Translations under genes and position numbers: made by a program | Origin: Candidatus Obscuribacterales bacterium | Lineage (GTDB): Bacteria > Cyanobacteriota > Vampirovibrionia > Obscuribacterales > Obscuribacteraceae | DNA: 64,000 bases | Assembly (NCBI GenBank): GCA_019750335.1 | Contig: JAIEOQ010000002.1 | Span: forward strand, 310,001 to 374,000 | Direction: 5' to 3' | Shown here: positions 28,485 to 37,103 of the stretch, one piece after another | Numbering within the stretch: the stretch's first letter is position 1 | How the letters are laid out: every line of letters begins with the position of its first letter | The notes under the pieces: model-generated | Told to the model about the DNA's origin: nothing | Databases searched by the model: none | The model's input: the letters and a program-made list of their open reading frames with translations, nothing else

Positions 28485-29459
28485 GTGACTAATCCCAGCA
28501 ATATATTGATCTATCATCCTGCAGCCATCGGGGACTGCATGCTGGCAACACCGGTCAGCAAAAGATTGAAAAAGCGCTTTCCTCAAGCGCACATTACTTA
28601 TTTCACTCACGGCAGCCTATTTCCGTTACTTCGCCTTTGCCCATCCATCGATAATTTAGTCGAATATCACAAGAGTTCTTCTCTGTTTGAAACTAGAGCT
28701 TTACTCCATTCTTTGAAGCCGGATCTAATCGTTGATCTTTCCGGTTCCAGCCGCAGCTTTATACAAACTTGCTTTTTAAGCAAAAAAATCTTTCGCTATC
28801 AAAAACAACCGGCCAAGCAAAAGCCGATCCGCCATGCTGCTTTGAACTATTTGGACAGCATCGCCGCACTGGAACAACCAGAGGATTACACTCTTTTCCC
28901 AACTCTTTCTATAAGCGAATCCGAAAAACAAAAACTCCAAGCAGGTTTAACTCCCGGAAACAAAGCACTACTTGCTCTAGTTCCCGGAGTCGGTGCCTTT
29001 CGTCCACATCGAGCCTGGCCAGTTGAGAACTGGATTACACTCTCGCAACAGCTCAAGCAGAGCTCCAACCTAGTACTTGTCGGCGGCAATGACGATAGCG
29101 AAATATGCCGCCAAATTGAAAACAACTTAGAGGGCAACCTGGATAATTTGTGCGGTAAATTAAGCCTGGAAGAGACAGCCGCGCTTTTTAGCCTATGCAC
29201 CGCCACCATATCCGGTGATACCGGTCCAGCTCATATATCAGTTGCCGTCGGTACTCCGACCATTACTCTACACGGTCCTACTTATGCCGAAAGAAGCGGC
29301 GCCTATTCAACGGATCCGAACTGGCTTGAAGCCACAGCCAACTGCCAATGCTTGGATTTGAAACGCTGCCGTTTAACAGCTGAAGCTGGCCCGGGTAGAT
29401 GCATGTCGCAAATAAGCGTACTTAGCGTCTTGGCTAAAATTGAAAAGCTACTTCAATAG
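28485..29459 (+). CDS. Glycosyltransferase family 9 (heptosyltransferase-like)
   Basis: 324 residues with the two-domain GT9 layout: N-terminal ILIYHPAAIGDCMLATPV and C-terminal ISGDTGPAHISVAVGTP followed by TLHGPT. GT9 enzymes add heptose or related sugars to lipopolysaccharide cores, which supports an outer membrane in this organism. The acceptor is unknown and no other LPS gene is adjacent. The start is GTG at 28485 with no convincing Shine-Dalgarno sequence. Its end overlaps the convergent gene by 12 bp. Confidence 0.88.
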   Translation: MTNPSNILIYHPAAIGDCMLATPVSKRLKKRFPQAHITYFTHGSLFPLLRLCPSIDNLVEYHKSSSLFETRALLHSLKPDLIVDLSGSSRSFIQTCFLSKKIFRYQKQPAKQKPIRHAALNYLDSIAALEQPEDYTLFPTLSISESEKQKLQAGLTPGNKALLALVPGVGAFRPHRAWPVENWITLSQQLKQSSNLVLVGGNDDSEICRQIENNLEGNLDNLCGKLSLEETAALFSLCTATISGDTGPAHISVAVGTPTITLHGPTYAERSGAYSTDPNWLEATANCQCLDLKRCRLTAEAGPGRCMSQISVLSVLAKIEKLLQ

Positions 29460-29966
29460 CTCCTCTTTACCCAGATCAATTTCTCCTTGACGGAAAGCCA
29501 GATAAGAAGACCAATTCCGAGAAAAGTCCTGAATTGCCATATGCTTGATTATCGGATAAGGCCGATTCAAACAAAATGAAGTGGTGCTGCCGTCAATATT
29601 TTCAATAAGCCGAAACGAACGCCCATTACGGCTTTCATATGTCGCCACCGAATGCCAACCCAAAAACCTCTTCTTCATTTGTAGCTGTGCGACAAAACCA
29701 AAACTTTCGCCATGAAGCTCTTCATGAACAATTCGGCAAAAGTCGTTAATCTGGCTTATATAAACAGCCTCTTTAGGCAGATCAAAACAATGCGGTTGGC
29801 AGGCGTCAGCAGCTGCATTTAGCTTGTCCATCAAACGTTTGCTTTGTTCTTTTTGGCTATCAGCGCCAACCAAACACACCGGCTTCCGTCCACCGGAATA
29901 TCTTATGCCTCTCAACACATGAGCCAGATCCGGCTGCTCAAATGCTGGCAATGGTTGACCGTTCAT
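29448..29966 (-). CDS. Hypothetical protein, 172 residues
   Basis: Predicted soluble, with a mixed alpha/beta pattern and no signal peptide. Conserved-looking blocks are SGGRKPVCLVGADS, GFVAQLQMKKRFLGWHSVATY and FRLIENIDGSTTSF. ATG at 29966 with GAGGG at 10 nt; that Shine-Dalgarno lies inside one arm of an inverted repeat (29971-30021). Function unknown. Confidence 0.68.
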   Translation of the reverse strand: MNGQPLPAFEQPDLAHVLRGIRYSGGRKPVCLVGADSQKEQSKRLMDKLNAAADACQPHCFDLPKEAVYISQINDFCRIVHEELHGESFGFVAQLQMKKRFLGWHSVATYESRNGRSFRLIENIDGSTTSFCLNRPYPIIKHMAIQDFSRNWSSYLAFRQGEIDLGKEELLK

Positions 29967-29970
29967 ACTA

Positions 29971-30021
29971 AAAAATCCCTCAATCGACTAATGTGTACTA
30001 CACGGCAATCTAGGGATTTTT
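29971..30021 (-). promoter_or_regulatory. Inverted repeat covering a ribosome-binding site (terminator or attenuator)
   Basis: AAAAATCCCT at 29971-29980 and AGGGATTTTT at 30012-30021 form a 10-bp perfect stem with a 31-nt loop. On the minus strand it follows the Sufu-domain gene; its 3' arm ends in a U-rich run and contains the GAGGG Shine-Dalgarno of the next gene. It can act as a terminator for the upstream gene and, if read through, would mask the start of the downstream one. Confidence 0.5.
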
Positions 30022-30050
30022 GAAACGCAGAAGATTAATTGTCGAAGGAT

Positions 30051-31040
30051 TTATTTAACCGTCAACTTGAATCCTTTCAGCTGTTTCGGCTCACAGACTA
30101 CTCCACCATTGCTCAAAATAGCGAGCATCTCTTTAGCTGAGGCAGCAGATAAAGACAGAGCTAAGGATTGATCGTCCATTTTTACCAGATCAGTATTAGC
30201 CGGAACGAAGCGTACTTGGATATCCTCGCCAATAAGCGTACCTTCGCGCCCATGCAAAATACGTCCACGCAACAGATTCAACAAAGCAGTAACATCATTT
30301 GGCGTCACAGCAATTTCATTACAGCCGCCGAACAAGCCTTTCTTAGACTCTAATTTCATATCCGGTGCATAATAAGTGCCCGTGGAAGATCCTTCATTTT
30401 CTATTCCGGCTTGCACTTGTTTGACTATCTCCGGATTGCTCAGCAAAGAAGCTCTTTCCGGCTCAGTGATCAAAAGCGGGTTTTCTTCTTTCATCAGTTC
30501 AAGGAAACGTTTAGCGTTCCATTGTTGTACAGCTTCAACTTCACTGGCGGTAATTCCGACTAATTGAAGAAAAGTCGCTTGTCCATGGGGAGAAACAAGG
30601 TGAGGCAAACTTGAATCAACGTCAAAAAGCAGGGCAGTCAGATCAGTAGGTATGTCTTCCGTAATCGGCTTTTTAAAGTCGACATGATTGCCGGCGGCAA
30701 ATTCATTGCCTGTGGAAAAAACGTAATTACCAAGAGTTTGCAACAAAACTACGGGCCATGTCGGCGCTGTTTTTTCTTCGCCTTTAACCGCTAATTTAAA
30801 TGTCAGCTCAAAACCATAGCCACTAATATCCGGATCATCCGTTTCTTTTTCGTCAAGCTCAGTAAAGCCATATGAAATATAGTGCCAATAGGGCTGAGGA
30901 CCATTCACACGATAAGCTCGTACTAGGTCGAGTGGATCGGGACCGCCCAAGGAGTATTTTATTGTCGGTTCCCATTCGTTCGGCTCAGAGCCTGGATATA
31001 GACTGCCTAATATTTCATCGATCGCCTCTTTTCCAATCAT
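30051..31040 (-). CDS. Suppressor of fused (Sufu) domain protein
   Basis: 329 residues from the ATG at 31040, which has a perfect AAGGAG at 6 nt; an ATG 18 bp upstream is less well placed. The N-terminal ~180 residues match the Sufu domain: QPYWHYISYGFTEL, GYGFELTFKLAV, TWPVVLLQTLGNYVFSTGN and FAAGNHVDF. In animals this fold regulates Hedgehog signalling; bacterial copies often act as immunity proteins to polymorphic toxins or are of unknown role. No toxin gene is adjacent, so an immunity role is not supported here. The C-terminal ~140 residues look like a second, unrecognised domain. Confidence 0.85.
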   Translation of the reverse strand: MIGKEAIDEILGSLYPGSEPNEWEPTIKYSLGGPDPLDLVRAYRVNGPQPYWHYISYGFTELDEKETDDPDISGYGFELTFKLAVKGEEKTAPTWPVVLLQTLGNYVFSTGNEFAAGNHVDFKKPITEDIPTDLTALLFDVDSSLPHLVSPHGQATFLQLVGITASEVEAVQQWNAKRFLELMKEENPLLITEPERASLLSNPEIVKQVQAGIENEGSSTGTYYAPDMKLESKKGLFGGCNEIAVTPNDVTALLNLLRGRILHGREGTLIGEDIQVRFVPANTDLVKMDDQSLALSLSAASAKEMLAILSNGGVVCEPKQLKGFKLTVK

Positions 31041-31119
31041 CGATCTCTCCTTGCGCATCCAAACATCCTTTATAGATGTTCACCAAGAAAAGTAGCTTCA
31101 ATCGCTTATAGACAGGCAA

Positions 31120-31160
31120 AATAAAGAGCAAAACAAGCTTGGCTCGTTTTGCTCTTTATT
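31120..31160 (-). terminator. Rho-independent terminator of tuf
   Basis: A 15-bp perfect inverted repeat (AATAAAGAGCAAAAC / GTTTTGCTCTTTATT) with an 11-nt loop, 29 bp after the tuf stop. On the minus strand the 3' arm ends CTTTATTTTG, giving the U-rich tail. It separates tuf from the Sufu gene. Confidence 0.85.
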
Positions 31161-31188
31161 GTTTTAGTTTGGAATTAGTGCCGGTTGC

Positions 31189-32373
31189 TTATTCGATGAT
31201 TGAAGCAACAACACCAGCACCGACGGTACGGCCGCCTTCGCGAATAGCGAAGCGCATACCTTCTTCAACAGCAACCGGTTGAATCAGTTCAACTTCCATG
31301 CTGACGTTATCGCCAGGCATGACCATTTCTACGCCGGCAGGCAGCGTGATTGAACCGGTCACGTCGGTCGTTCTCATGTAGAACTGCGGTCTGTATCCTG
31401 GGAAGAATGGGGTGTGACGTCCACCTTCTTCTTTGCTCAAGATATAAACTTCAGATTTGAACTTGGTGTGCGGTTTGATTGAACCAGGCTTAGCCAATAC
31501 TTGACCGCGCTCAATTTGGGTCTTATCAACACCACGGACCAAGATACCGACGTTATCGCCAGCCAAACCTTCATCCAAAGTCTTTTGGTACATTTCAACA
31601 CCGGTAACGGTGGTTTTGCGGGTTTCTTGCAAACCGACGATTTCAATTTCTTCGCCGACTTTGATTTTGCCACGCTCGATTCTGCCGGTAGCAACGGTGC
31701 CACGGCCGGTGATGCTGAATACGTCTTCAACAGCCAGCAAGAACGGTTTGTCAACTTCACGTTGCGGTGTTGGGATGTACTCATCTACTTTCTTCATCAA
31801 CTCAAGAATTTGTTCTTTGGCAGCAGCATCGCCTTCAAGAACTTTCATGGCTGAACCGCGTACGAACGGAATTTCATCGCCTGGGAATTTGTATTTGCTG
31901 AGAAGTTCTCTAACTTCCATTTCAACCAGGTCGAGCAATTCGGCATCGTCAACCATGTCGCATTTGTTCAACCAAACTACGATATGGGGAACGCCGACTT
32001 GGCGAGCCAAAAGAATGTGTTCTCTGGTCTGAGGCATTGGTCCGTCAGCAGCCGAAACAACCAAGATTGCTCCGTCCATCTGAGCAGCACCGGTAATCAT
32101 ATTTTTGATGTAGTCAGCGTGTCCTGGGCAGTCTACGTGACTATAGTGACGTCCTTCGGTTTCATACTCAACGTGAGCAGTATTGATCGTAATACCGCGG
32201 GCTTTTTCTTCCGGAGCGGCGTCGATTTCGTCATATGCTTTGAACTTGGCTTTGCCGGATTCAGCCAAGACCTTAGTGATTGATGCCGTCAACGAGGTCT
32301 TACCATGGTCAACGTGCCCAATAGTTCCAACGTTTACGTTGGGTTTATTTCGCTCAAACTTCTGGCGGGCCAT
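31189..32373 (-). CDS. tuf: Elongation factor Tu
   Basis: 394 residues, full length. GTP-binding motifs are intact: GHVDHGKTS, the RGITIN switch, [12 protein letters not shown] and NKCDMVD. It carries aminoacyl-tRNA to the ribosome. The ATG at 32373 has AAGGAG at 10 nt. It is the last gene of a tRNA-tuf unit (three tRNAs upstream on the same strand) and ends in a strong terminator; no fusA or rpsJ lies beside it, so it is not in a str operon. Confidence 0.98.
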   Translation of the reverse strand: MARQKFERNKPNVNVGTIGHVDHGKTSLTASITKVLAESGKAKFKAYDEIDAAPEEKARGITINTAHVEYETEGRHYSHVDCPGHADYIKNMITGAAQMDGAILVVSAADGPMPQTREHILLARQVGVPHIVVWLNKCDMVDDAELLDLVEMEVRELLSKYKFPGDEIPFVRGSAMKVLEGDAAAKEQILELMKKVDEYIPTPQREVDKPFLLAVEDVFSITGRGTVATGRIERGKIKVGEEIEIVGLQETRKTTVTGVEMYQKTLDEGLAGDNVGILVRGVDKTQIERGQVLAKPGSIKPHTKFKSEVYILSKEEGGRHTPFFPGYRPQFYMRTTDVTGSITLPAGVEMVMPGDNVSMEVELIQPVAVEEGMRFAIREGGRTVGAGVVASIIE

Positions 32374-32458
32374 TCTTTCAACTCTCCTTCAGGTCTTACC
32401 TTGATCATTTCTGCGGACAAAGCTTATGCGTTCGGTCGATATGCGGCGCTATATAAAG

Positions 32459-32533
32459 TGGAGCCCATGACGAGATTTGAACTCGTGACCTCTCCCTTAC
32501 CAAGGGAGTGCACTACCCCTGTGCTACATGGGC
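32459..32533 (-). tRNA. tRNA-Thr (anticodon GGU)
   Basis: Acceptor stem GCCCATG/CATGGGC, anticodon stem CTCCC/GGGAG with loop TTGGTAA and anticodon GGT, T arm with GTTCAAATC, encoded CCA at 32459-32461. Immediately upstream of tuf on the same strand. Confidence 0.96.
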
Positions 32534-32679
32534 GATCTGTTTGGCAGATGCACCTCATACCCCGGTACAAGCTACACGGAAGAAACATTTTAAGCTTCTT
32601 GATAGCTTTGTGTTCAAGTTGTTTAGTTTATTTGCAGATTTTTGACCACAAACAAACTTCCTTTCTTAAAGAAAAGAAA

Positions 32680-32762
32680 TGGGTGGAACTGGATTCGAAC
32701 CAGTGTAGGCTTACGCCAACGAGTTTACAGCCCGTCTCCTTTAGCCACTCGGACATCCACCC
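32680..32762 (-). tRNA. tRNA-Tyr (anticodon GUA)
   Basis: Acceptor stem GGGTGGA/TCCACCC with A73, long variable arm (class II), anticodon loop CTGTAAA with anticodon GTA, T arm with GTTCGAATC. CCA is not encoded, unlike the neighbouring tRNA-Thr(GGU). Confidence 0.96.
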
Positions 32763-32765
32763 ATA

Positions 32766-32837
32766 AGCCGGTGATGGGATTCGAACCCGCAACCTACGGT
32801 TTACAAAACCGTTGCTCTACCGTTGAGCTACACCGGC
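32766..32837 (-). tRNA. tRNA-Thr (anticodon UGU)
   Basis: Acceptor stem GCCGGTG/CACCGGC, anticodon stem ACGGT/ACCGT with loop TTTGTAA and anticodon TGT, T arm with GTTCGAATC. No encoded CCA. Only 3 bp separate it from tRNA-Tyr. Confidence 0.96.
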
Positions 32838-32896
32838 GTGCTTCAAAGGCGGACGACAATTTTACTGCCGTCCTGAAAAGCCTGTCAAACCTATGT

Positions 32897-33931
32897 TTAA
32901 GATTTACTCTGATCTTTCGCCCGACACTGCCTGACAACTTCGTAAAACATAATACCGGCAGCTACTGATGCATTCAGCGATTCACTCTTGCCAAGCATCG
33001 GTATCTTCACCAGAAAATCGCAGTGCTCCTTGACTATCCGACTAACCCCCGAACCTTCGGAGCCGACAACGATTACCATAGGTCGGACTAAGTTAGCTTC
33101 AGTGTAATACTCCTTGGCTTCTAAATCTAAAGCCGCCACCCAAAATCCATATTTTTTTAGAGTCTCGAGGCATTGGACTATATTGCCGACTCGAACCACC
33201 GGCAAACTAGCCAAAGCACCGGCGCTTGTTTTAGCTACCGTGCCGGTTAAACCAGCAGCTCTTCTTTGCGGAATAAAAACAGCTTTAACCCCGGCCGCTT
33301 CGGCCGCTCGAATAATTGCCCCAAGATTATGCGGATCTTCCACACCGTCAAGAACTGCCACCATATAGCCATCCATGGTGCCGCCGGCGAGCTCGCAAGC
33401 GATTCGATCAAGTACTAATTTTTGCAAGAAGGTGTCCAGACGCCAAATTTCAGCCGGACTGAGCATGGCAACCACGCCTTGGTGACGTTGATGGGGGCCG
33501 GCAAGTTGGTCAAGCTTACGTTTATCGCAACTTTGAATCGGAATTTGTTGCTGGCGGGCGATTGTTTTAATTTTGCCGATTCGAGCGTCGTGCTCGGCGC
33601 CGGCTGCCAAGAGAATTTTGTTTATTTTGACCGTGTAGTTGTATTCAAGAGCAGGGCGCAACTTAAGCCCAGCGGGTGCAGACGACTTCAAGTCACGCAC
33701 AGCAGCGTGAATCTTTTCTTCTAAATCCTCCAGGGCAGCACTGTTTTTACTTTCGCAAGAACGTCTTGCTTGCTCCATAGCCTCAACAATAAGGGCATTT
33801 TGCAGAATTTCATGTTCGCCGGTCGTATCTCGTGCCGCTTGCTCTAAATAAGAAAGAACGGCATTTTTGCCGAAGATTAGATCTTCCTGAGACGATTCTT
33901 CACCACTACGTTCATTTGTTTTCAAAAACAA
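32897..33931 (-). CDS. rlmB: TrmH/SpoU-family RNA 2'-O-methyltransferase (RlmB-like)
   Basis: 344 residues. The SPOUT catalytic domain (about 180-335) has all three motifs: DGVEDPHNLGAIIRAAEAAG, VVGSEGSGVSR, and the knot PMLGKSESLNASVAAGI. RlmB methylates G2251 of 23S rRNA; a tRNA target is possible. The N-terminal L30e-like RNA-binding domain begins FGKNAVLSYLEQ, but about 75 charged residues (about 33-105) are inserted before it resumes at KINKILLAAG, which is unusual. The start is probably TTG at 33931 with AAGGTG just upstream; a TTG two codons later is equally spaced. It lies just upstream of the tRNA-tuf unit. Confidence 0.88.
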   Translation of the reverse strand: MFLKTNERSGEESSQEDLIFGKNAVLSYLEQAARDTTGEHEILQNALIVEAMEQARRSCESKNSAALEDLEEKIHAAVRDLKSSAPAGLKLRPALEYNYTVKINKILLAAGAEHDARIGKIKTIARQQQIPIQSCDKRKLDQLAGPHQRHQGVVAMLSPAEIWRLDTFLQKLVLDRIACELAGGTMDGYMVAVLDGVEDPHNLGAIIRAAEAAGVKAVFIPQRRAAGLTGTVAKTSAGALASLPVVRVGNIVQCLETLKKYGFWVAALDLEAKEYYTEANLVRPMVIVVGSEGSGVSRIVKEHCDFLVKIPMLGKSESLNASVAAGIMFYEVVRQCRAKDQSKS

Positions 33932-33979
33932 TCACCTTGCAAAGCGGTAAGTCATTATAAACAATGTGGGCAAACTACC

Positions 33980-34249
33980 ATGGACCAGCTTTCCCGGACA
34001 TGTTTTATTGAAGCTAACCCCAGACTCTTAACTAAAATGCTTTTTGATCTATTTTTTCTTGGCTTTCCATTAATTACTGCTATTTGTCTGGCTGTAATAG
34101 CAATCCGCGAAAGCAACATCAAATTTTGGCACTGCACTTTCTCGCTTATAGCTTATTCGGCCTTTTATCTGGCCGGCGGAAGAGAAGTGCTTGGTTATAT
34201 CGTAGCCGGATCCTGCATTGCAGGTGGTTGGTTGACCTTGCCTATTTAG
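33980..34249 (+). CDS. Possible small membrane protein
   Basis: Up to 89 residues with two or three hydrophobic helices (FDLFFLGFPLITAICLAVIA, then segments around FSLIAYSAFYLAG and LGYIVAGSCIAGG). It fits exactly between the flanking genes and has no competing frame, but neither the ATG at 33980 nor the one at 34037 has a good ribosome-binding site. No family recognised. Confidence 0.42.
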   Translation: MDQLSRTCFIEANPRLLTKMLFDLFFLGFPLITAICLAVIAIRESNIKFWHCTFSLIAYSAFYLAGGREVLGYIVAGSCIAGGWLTLPI

Positions 34250-34257
34250 CGAAAAGG

Positions 34258-34512
34258 TTATTTTGTCTTTTTTTTGCTCTTAGGCGCAGGTGCAGCGGCA
34301 GCATGACGATTTTGTTGAGCTTCCGCAAGAGTACGCATTGAAATATCGTGCTTCTTTAACCAACGTGAAATTGTATTTGGATCGCACCAGCGATTTTCTT
34401 GTTCACGATAAATTCGAGCAATTTCAACCGTGCTCAACTTTTCTTTGACATACCTTTCGTAAAGCCAGTCCTTGTCTTGATAAAGGGTTTTGGTTCTTAG
34501 GGTTTTACCCAC
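34258..34512 (-). CDS. Small helix-turn-helix DNA-binding-like protein
   Basis: 84 residues from a GTG at 34512 that has GGGAG at 8 nt (a TTG at 34527 is the alternative). The core, KDWLYERYVKEKLSTVEIA followed by NTISRWLKKHDISMR, is a homeodomain-like helix-turn-helix of the type found in transposase or HNH-nuclease N-termini. The tail is Ala/Pro then Lys-rich, suited to nucleic-acid binding. It may be a regulator or nucleoid-type protein; no transposase is attached. It is divergent from the small membrane protein at 34757. Confidence 0.68.
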   Translation of the reverse strand: MGKTLRTKTLYQDKDWLYERYVKEKLSTVEIARIYREQENRWCDPNTISRWLKKHDISMRTLAEAQQNRHAAAAPAPKSKKKTK

Positions 34513-34756
34513 ATTCGTAACTCCCAAAAAGCTGTCACTTCTAATATGCCCAACTAGACAATTTTGATGTGCTCAGTCGATTCTGGCAATAGCCTGGCTC
34601 CTATCAAGAGTCCGATAAGACGTCAGTTTGCAAAACGTTGAGAATCGACAGTTTACAACTAACAGGCGCGCGGCGAACTATACAAGTGGGTATAATGCTA
34701 CGGGCTAAATGGTTGGTAGCCGGACAGGGTTCGAACTTACTGAGGAACTAAATAGT

Positions 34757-35047
34757 ATGACGGAAGACAGCTCCATCGATAGCAAAATTGCCGCTCTGTC
34801 AGCCAAAATTGACAGAGAAGCAAGAATCACCCGTAGCGCGCTTTTGTTATGTACAGCAGCAATCCTTGGTGTCATTCTCTACACCGTAACAATTATGGTT
34901 GGAGATCTGCCGCAAGTTATTTTGGTCAACTTCCAAGAAGGCTTGCAAACCACTCACGAACATTGGCGTGCTTTGGATAAAGATTTCAACAACAAACATG
35001 GCATTGCCGCTCCAGCAGCAGCCGCTGACACTAAAACCAGCAAATAA
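34757..35047 (+). CDS. Small single-pass membrane protein
   Basis: 96 residues from the ATG at 34757, with GAGG at 10 nt. A short polar head is followed by one transmembrane helix (about 28-50, SALLLCTAAILGVILYTVTI) and a polar, Ala-rich tail. A TATAAT at 34691-34696 may be its -10 element, though no good -35 is seen. It precedes the ATPase locus, but it is convergent with the coiled-coil gene, so a shared function is only a guess. Confidence 0.62.
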   Translation: MTEDSSIDSKIAALSAKIDREARITRSALLLCTAAILGVILYTVTIMVGDLPQVILVNFQEGLQTTHEHWRALDKDFNNKHGIAAPAAAADTKTSK

Positions 35048-35093
35048 GCTCAGGCTTTTTGCTCTTTATAAATTCAAAAAGTTAACGCCGCAA

Positions 35094-37103
35094 TCAGGAT
35101 TTTCCTAACACCGATTGGCGGCGTTTTACTTCAGCTTCAACTTCATCGGGACTGATATTGTTCACTTGCATCGGTCCGGCGCATATTTCACGCCACGGCG
35201 CTCCGGCTAAAGCTTGGCGAACAATTACTTCAAAAACCTGAGCACGCACACCGCTACCATAACTACCTGATTGCGAACCGAAAGCTCCACCGGTTTGCGC
35301 CGGTTTAGCCAGCTGCTGCGTAGGGGCCGAACCACCTACTGGCGCCGGTTGAGCAATAGCTGCCGGTTGTTGAGCCGGCTGAAATGCGGGTTGCGCTGGT
35401 TGAAATGCCGGTTGAAATGCTTCCGCTTGAACCGGTGCCGGCATCTCCGGGACTTTTTCCGCTACCGGCATAAAAGATTGACTTGGCGCTTCGGCAGCAA
35501 AGCTTTCTTTTGGCGCTTGGGGCGCAGCCTCAAAGAAACTTTGAGCGGGAGTTGGTGCAGCAGGCGGCACTTTGGCGGCTTGCTCCTCTCTGATTTTTTG
35601 CAGCTCTTCTTGCATCGCTTTTTGTATATCCCGAATCATTTCTTCGGTTTGAGAACGAAGCTCTTCCATCTGCATACGCAGCATATTCAGCTCCGATTCT
35701 TTTTCAATCAGCTCCATGTCCTTGCTTTCAAGAACGGCTTTGAATTCTTCTTCCCGACTGGATAAGCTGTCTGAATTTTCCAGATAGCGGCTGTTCAACT
35801 CTTCGATACGCTGATTGAGCTCGATCTCTTTCTCTTCAAGAATTTGGCCGAATTCACGCTCACGTTCATCTTGACGCTGTTGCATTTCACGATGAGCACG
35901 CTCCAAAGCAACAAGCTGAGCTTTAACCGCATCGTCAGGCAACATTTGCAAATACTCGCTGTTCTCGCCAAGAACGGAAGAGAACAAAGTTTTGTTCGGC
36001 GGCTCGGCAGCTTGAACCGCCTCATAAGCATCGCGGAAAAGATCTCCGGAAAGGCGTTGTGAACCTAAAAGTTCAACTAACCGGTGCAACAAGTCAGCCG
36101 GATGGTCCGAAGGATAAATGGCCATATAAGCACATTTGAATGTCCAAGGATCGATTAACCCGGCTGATAGCTGATCGGCTAAATTACCGACAAGCTGCTC
36201 CGACGTCAGACGATCCGTCTTGTCGGCTTCGCCGCCATCAAGAGCAACAATAAGTTGATCCAAAGCCGGAATCAGCTCACCCATTGCTTTCATCGGTTCT
36301 AAAGCTGCGGATAAAGAATCACTCAAACCGCTCAAATTACGACCAATTTCTAAAAGAGCTTTATTCTGCAAACTTTCAGTAAGCCCTTTCAAAACCTCAG
36401 TTTGCTCGTTGGAAAGATTTTGCAAAGCAGCTAAATTGTTGGCGCAGAAATGCAAAGATTGATCAATATTTCTAATCATGCCTAAAGTAGCATCAGCGGT
36501 TTCTTCAGGCTCAAGATTGGCAACAGGAGTCACATTTTTAAGACCGCGTGTTTTAGTCTTGCCTTTTGTCGCAACTGGCGGCTCCGGTATTTCCGCTTCG
36601 ACAACCGGCGGAACAAGCGGTTCTTCTGTTGGCGGTGGTGCAACAACCGGAAGCGCTTCAGCAACGGGTGGCTCTTCTATTTCGGCAACCGGCTCTTCAA
36701 CTACAGCAGCCGGAGCGATAAACTCTTCTGCTTCAACAACTTCAGAAACCTGAGCTTCGTCTAGGGATACGCCGTACACGTTTACGGCCGACTCTTCAGC
36801 TACCTCGACTTCAGTGACAGCCGGAGCATCTGCCTGACTATATGACTCGGGAGAATCGGCAAAAGAATGAAGGGAGGGTTCCTCTTCAGTATTATTGGGC
36901 GCAGGCGCTGCTGCTGACTGCGGGTCAGCACTAGACGGATCTGGCGAATAGGAACTAGCTTTTGCTAGCGCTCCGCGCAACCGTGCTCTTCTTGCCGCTA
37001 ATGAGGCCGAAGCCTCAGCTGAATTACCACCAGTACCGTTGTCCACAGGGTTTCCTGCCTCATTTTCATCCCGCTGTGTGCGGTTCTTCTTTTCTGTAGC
37101 CAC
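35094..37103 (-). CDS. Large Pro/Glu-rich coiled-coil protein, unknown function
   Basis: About 669 residues from a GTG at 37103 (GAGG at 7 nt; a TTG two codons upstream is possible). Residues 1-200 are disordered, rich in Ala, Pro, Glu and Val. Residues about 205-375 are mostly helical and look globular. Residues about 385-500 are a long coiled coil with regular charged heptads. A Pro/Ala/Gln linker follows, then a conserved-looking C-terminal domain of about 50 residues (QVFEVIVRQALAGAPWREI and SPDEVEAEVKRRQS). No signal peptide or membrane helix. It is divergent from the VirD4-like ATPase across a 400-bp region, whose N-terminus has similar composition, so the two may be a functional pair. 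Confidence 0.75.
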   Translation of the reverse strand: MATEKKNRTQRDENEAGNPVDNGTGGNSAEASASLAARRARLRGALAKASSYSPDPSSADPQSAAAPAPNNTEEEPSLHSFADSPESYSQADAPAVTEVEVAEESAVNVYGVSLDEAQVSEVVEAEEFIAPAAVVEEPVAEIEEPPVAEALPVVAPPPTEEPLVPPVVEAEIPEPPVATKGKTKTRGLKNVTPVANLEPEETADATLGMIRNIDQSLHFCANNLAALQNLSNEQTEVLKGLTESLQNKALLEIGRNLSGLSDSLSAALEPMKAMGELIPALDQLIVALDGGEADKTDRLTSEQLVGNLADQLSAGLIDPWTFKCAYMAIYPSDHPADLLHRLVELLGSQRLSGDLFRDAYEAVQAAEPPNKTLFSSVLGENSEYLQMLPDDAVKAQLVALERAHREMQQRQDEREREFGQILEEKEIELNQRIEELNSRYLENSDSLSSREEEFKAVLESKDMELIEKESELNMLRMQMEELRSQTEEMIRDIQKAMQEELQKIREEQAAKVPPAAPTPAQSFFEAAPQAPKESFAAEAPSQSFMPVAEKVPEMPAPVQAEAFQPAFQPAQPAFQPAQQPAAIAQPAPVGGSAPTQQLAKPAQTGGAFGSQSGSYGSGVRAQVFEVIVRQALAGAPWREICAGPMQVNNISPDEVEAEVKRRQSVLGKS

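Noticed and set aside
31437..32404. Frames overlapping tuf on both strands
   Set aside because: tuf is intact and strongly recognised; the others are shadows of its codons.
32305..32968. Plus-strand frames across the tRNA genes (153 and 108 residues)
   Set aside because: They run through three well-formed tRNA genes on the minus strand and include tRNA-derived residues.
33937..33961. Promoter TTGCAA...TATAAA before the small membrane protein
   Set aside because: The spacer is only 13 bp, too short for a standard promoter.
34258..34512. Remnant of a transposase
   Set aside because: The frame is complete with its own start signal; no inverted repeats, target duplications or transposase catalytic domain are nearby.
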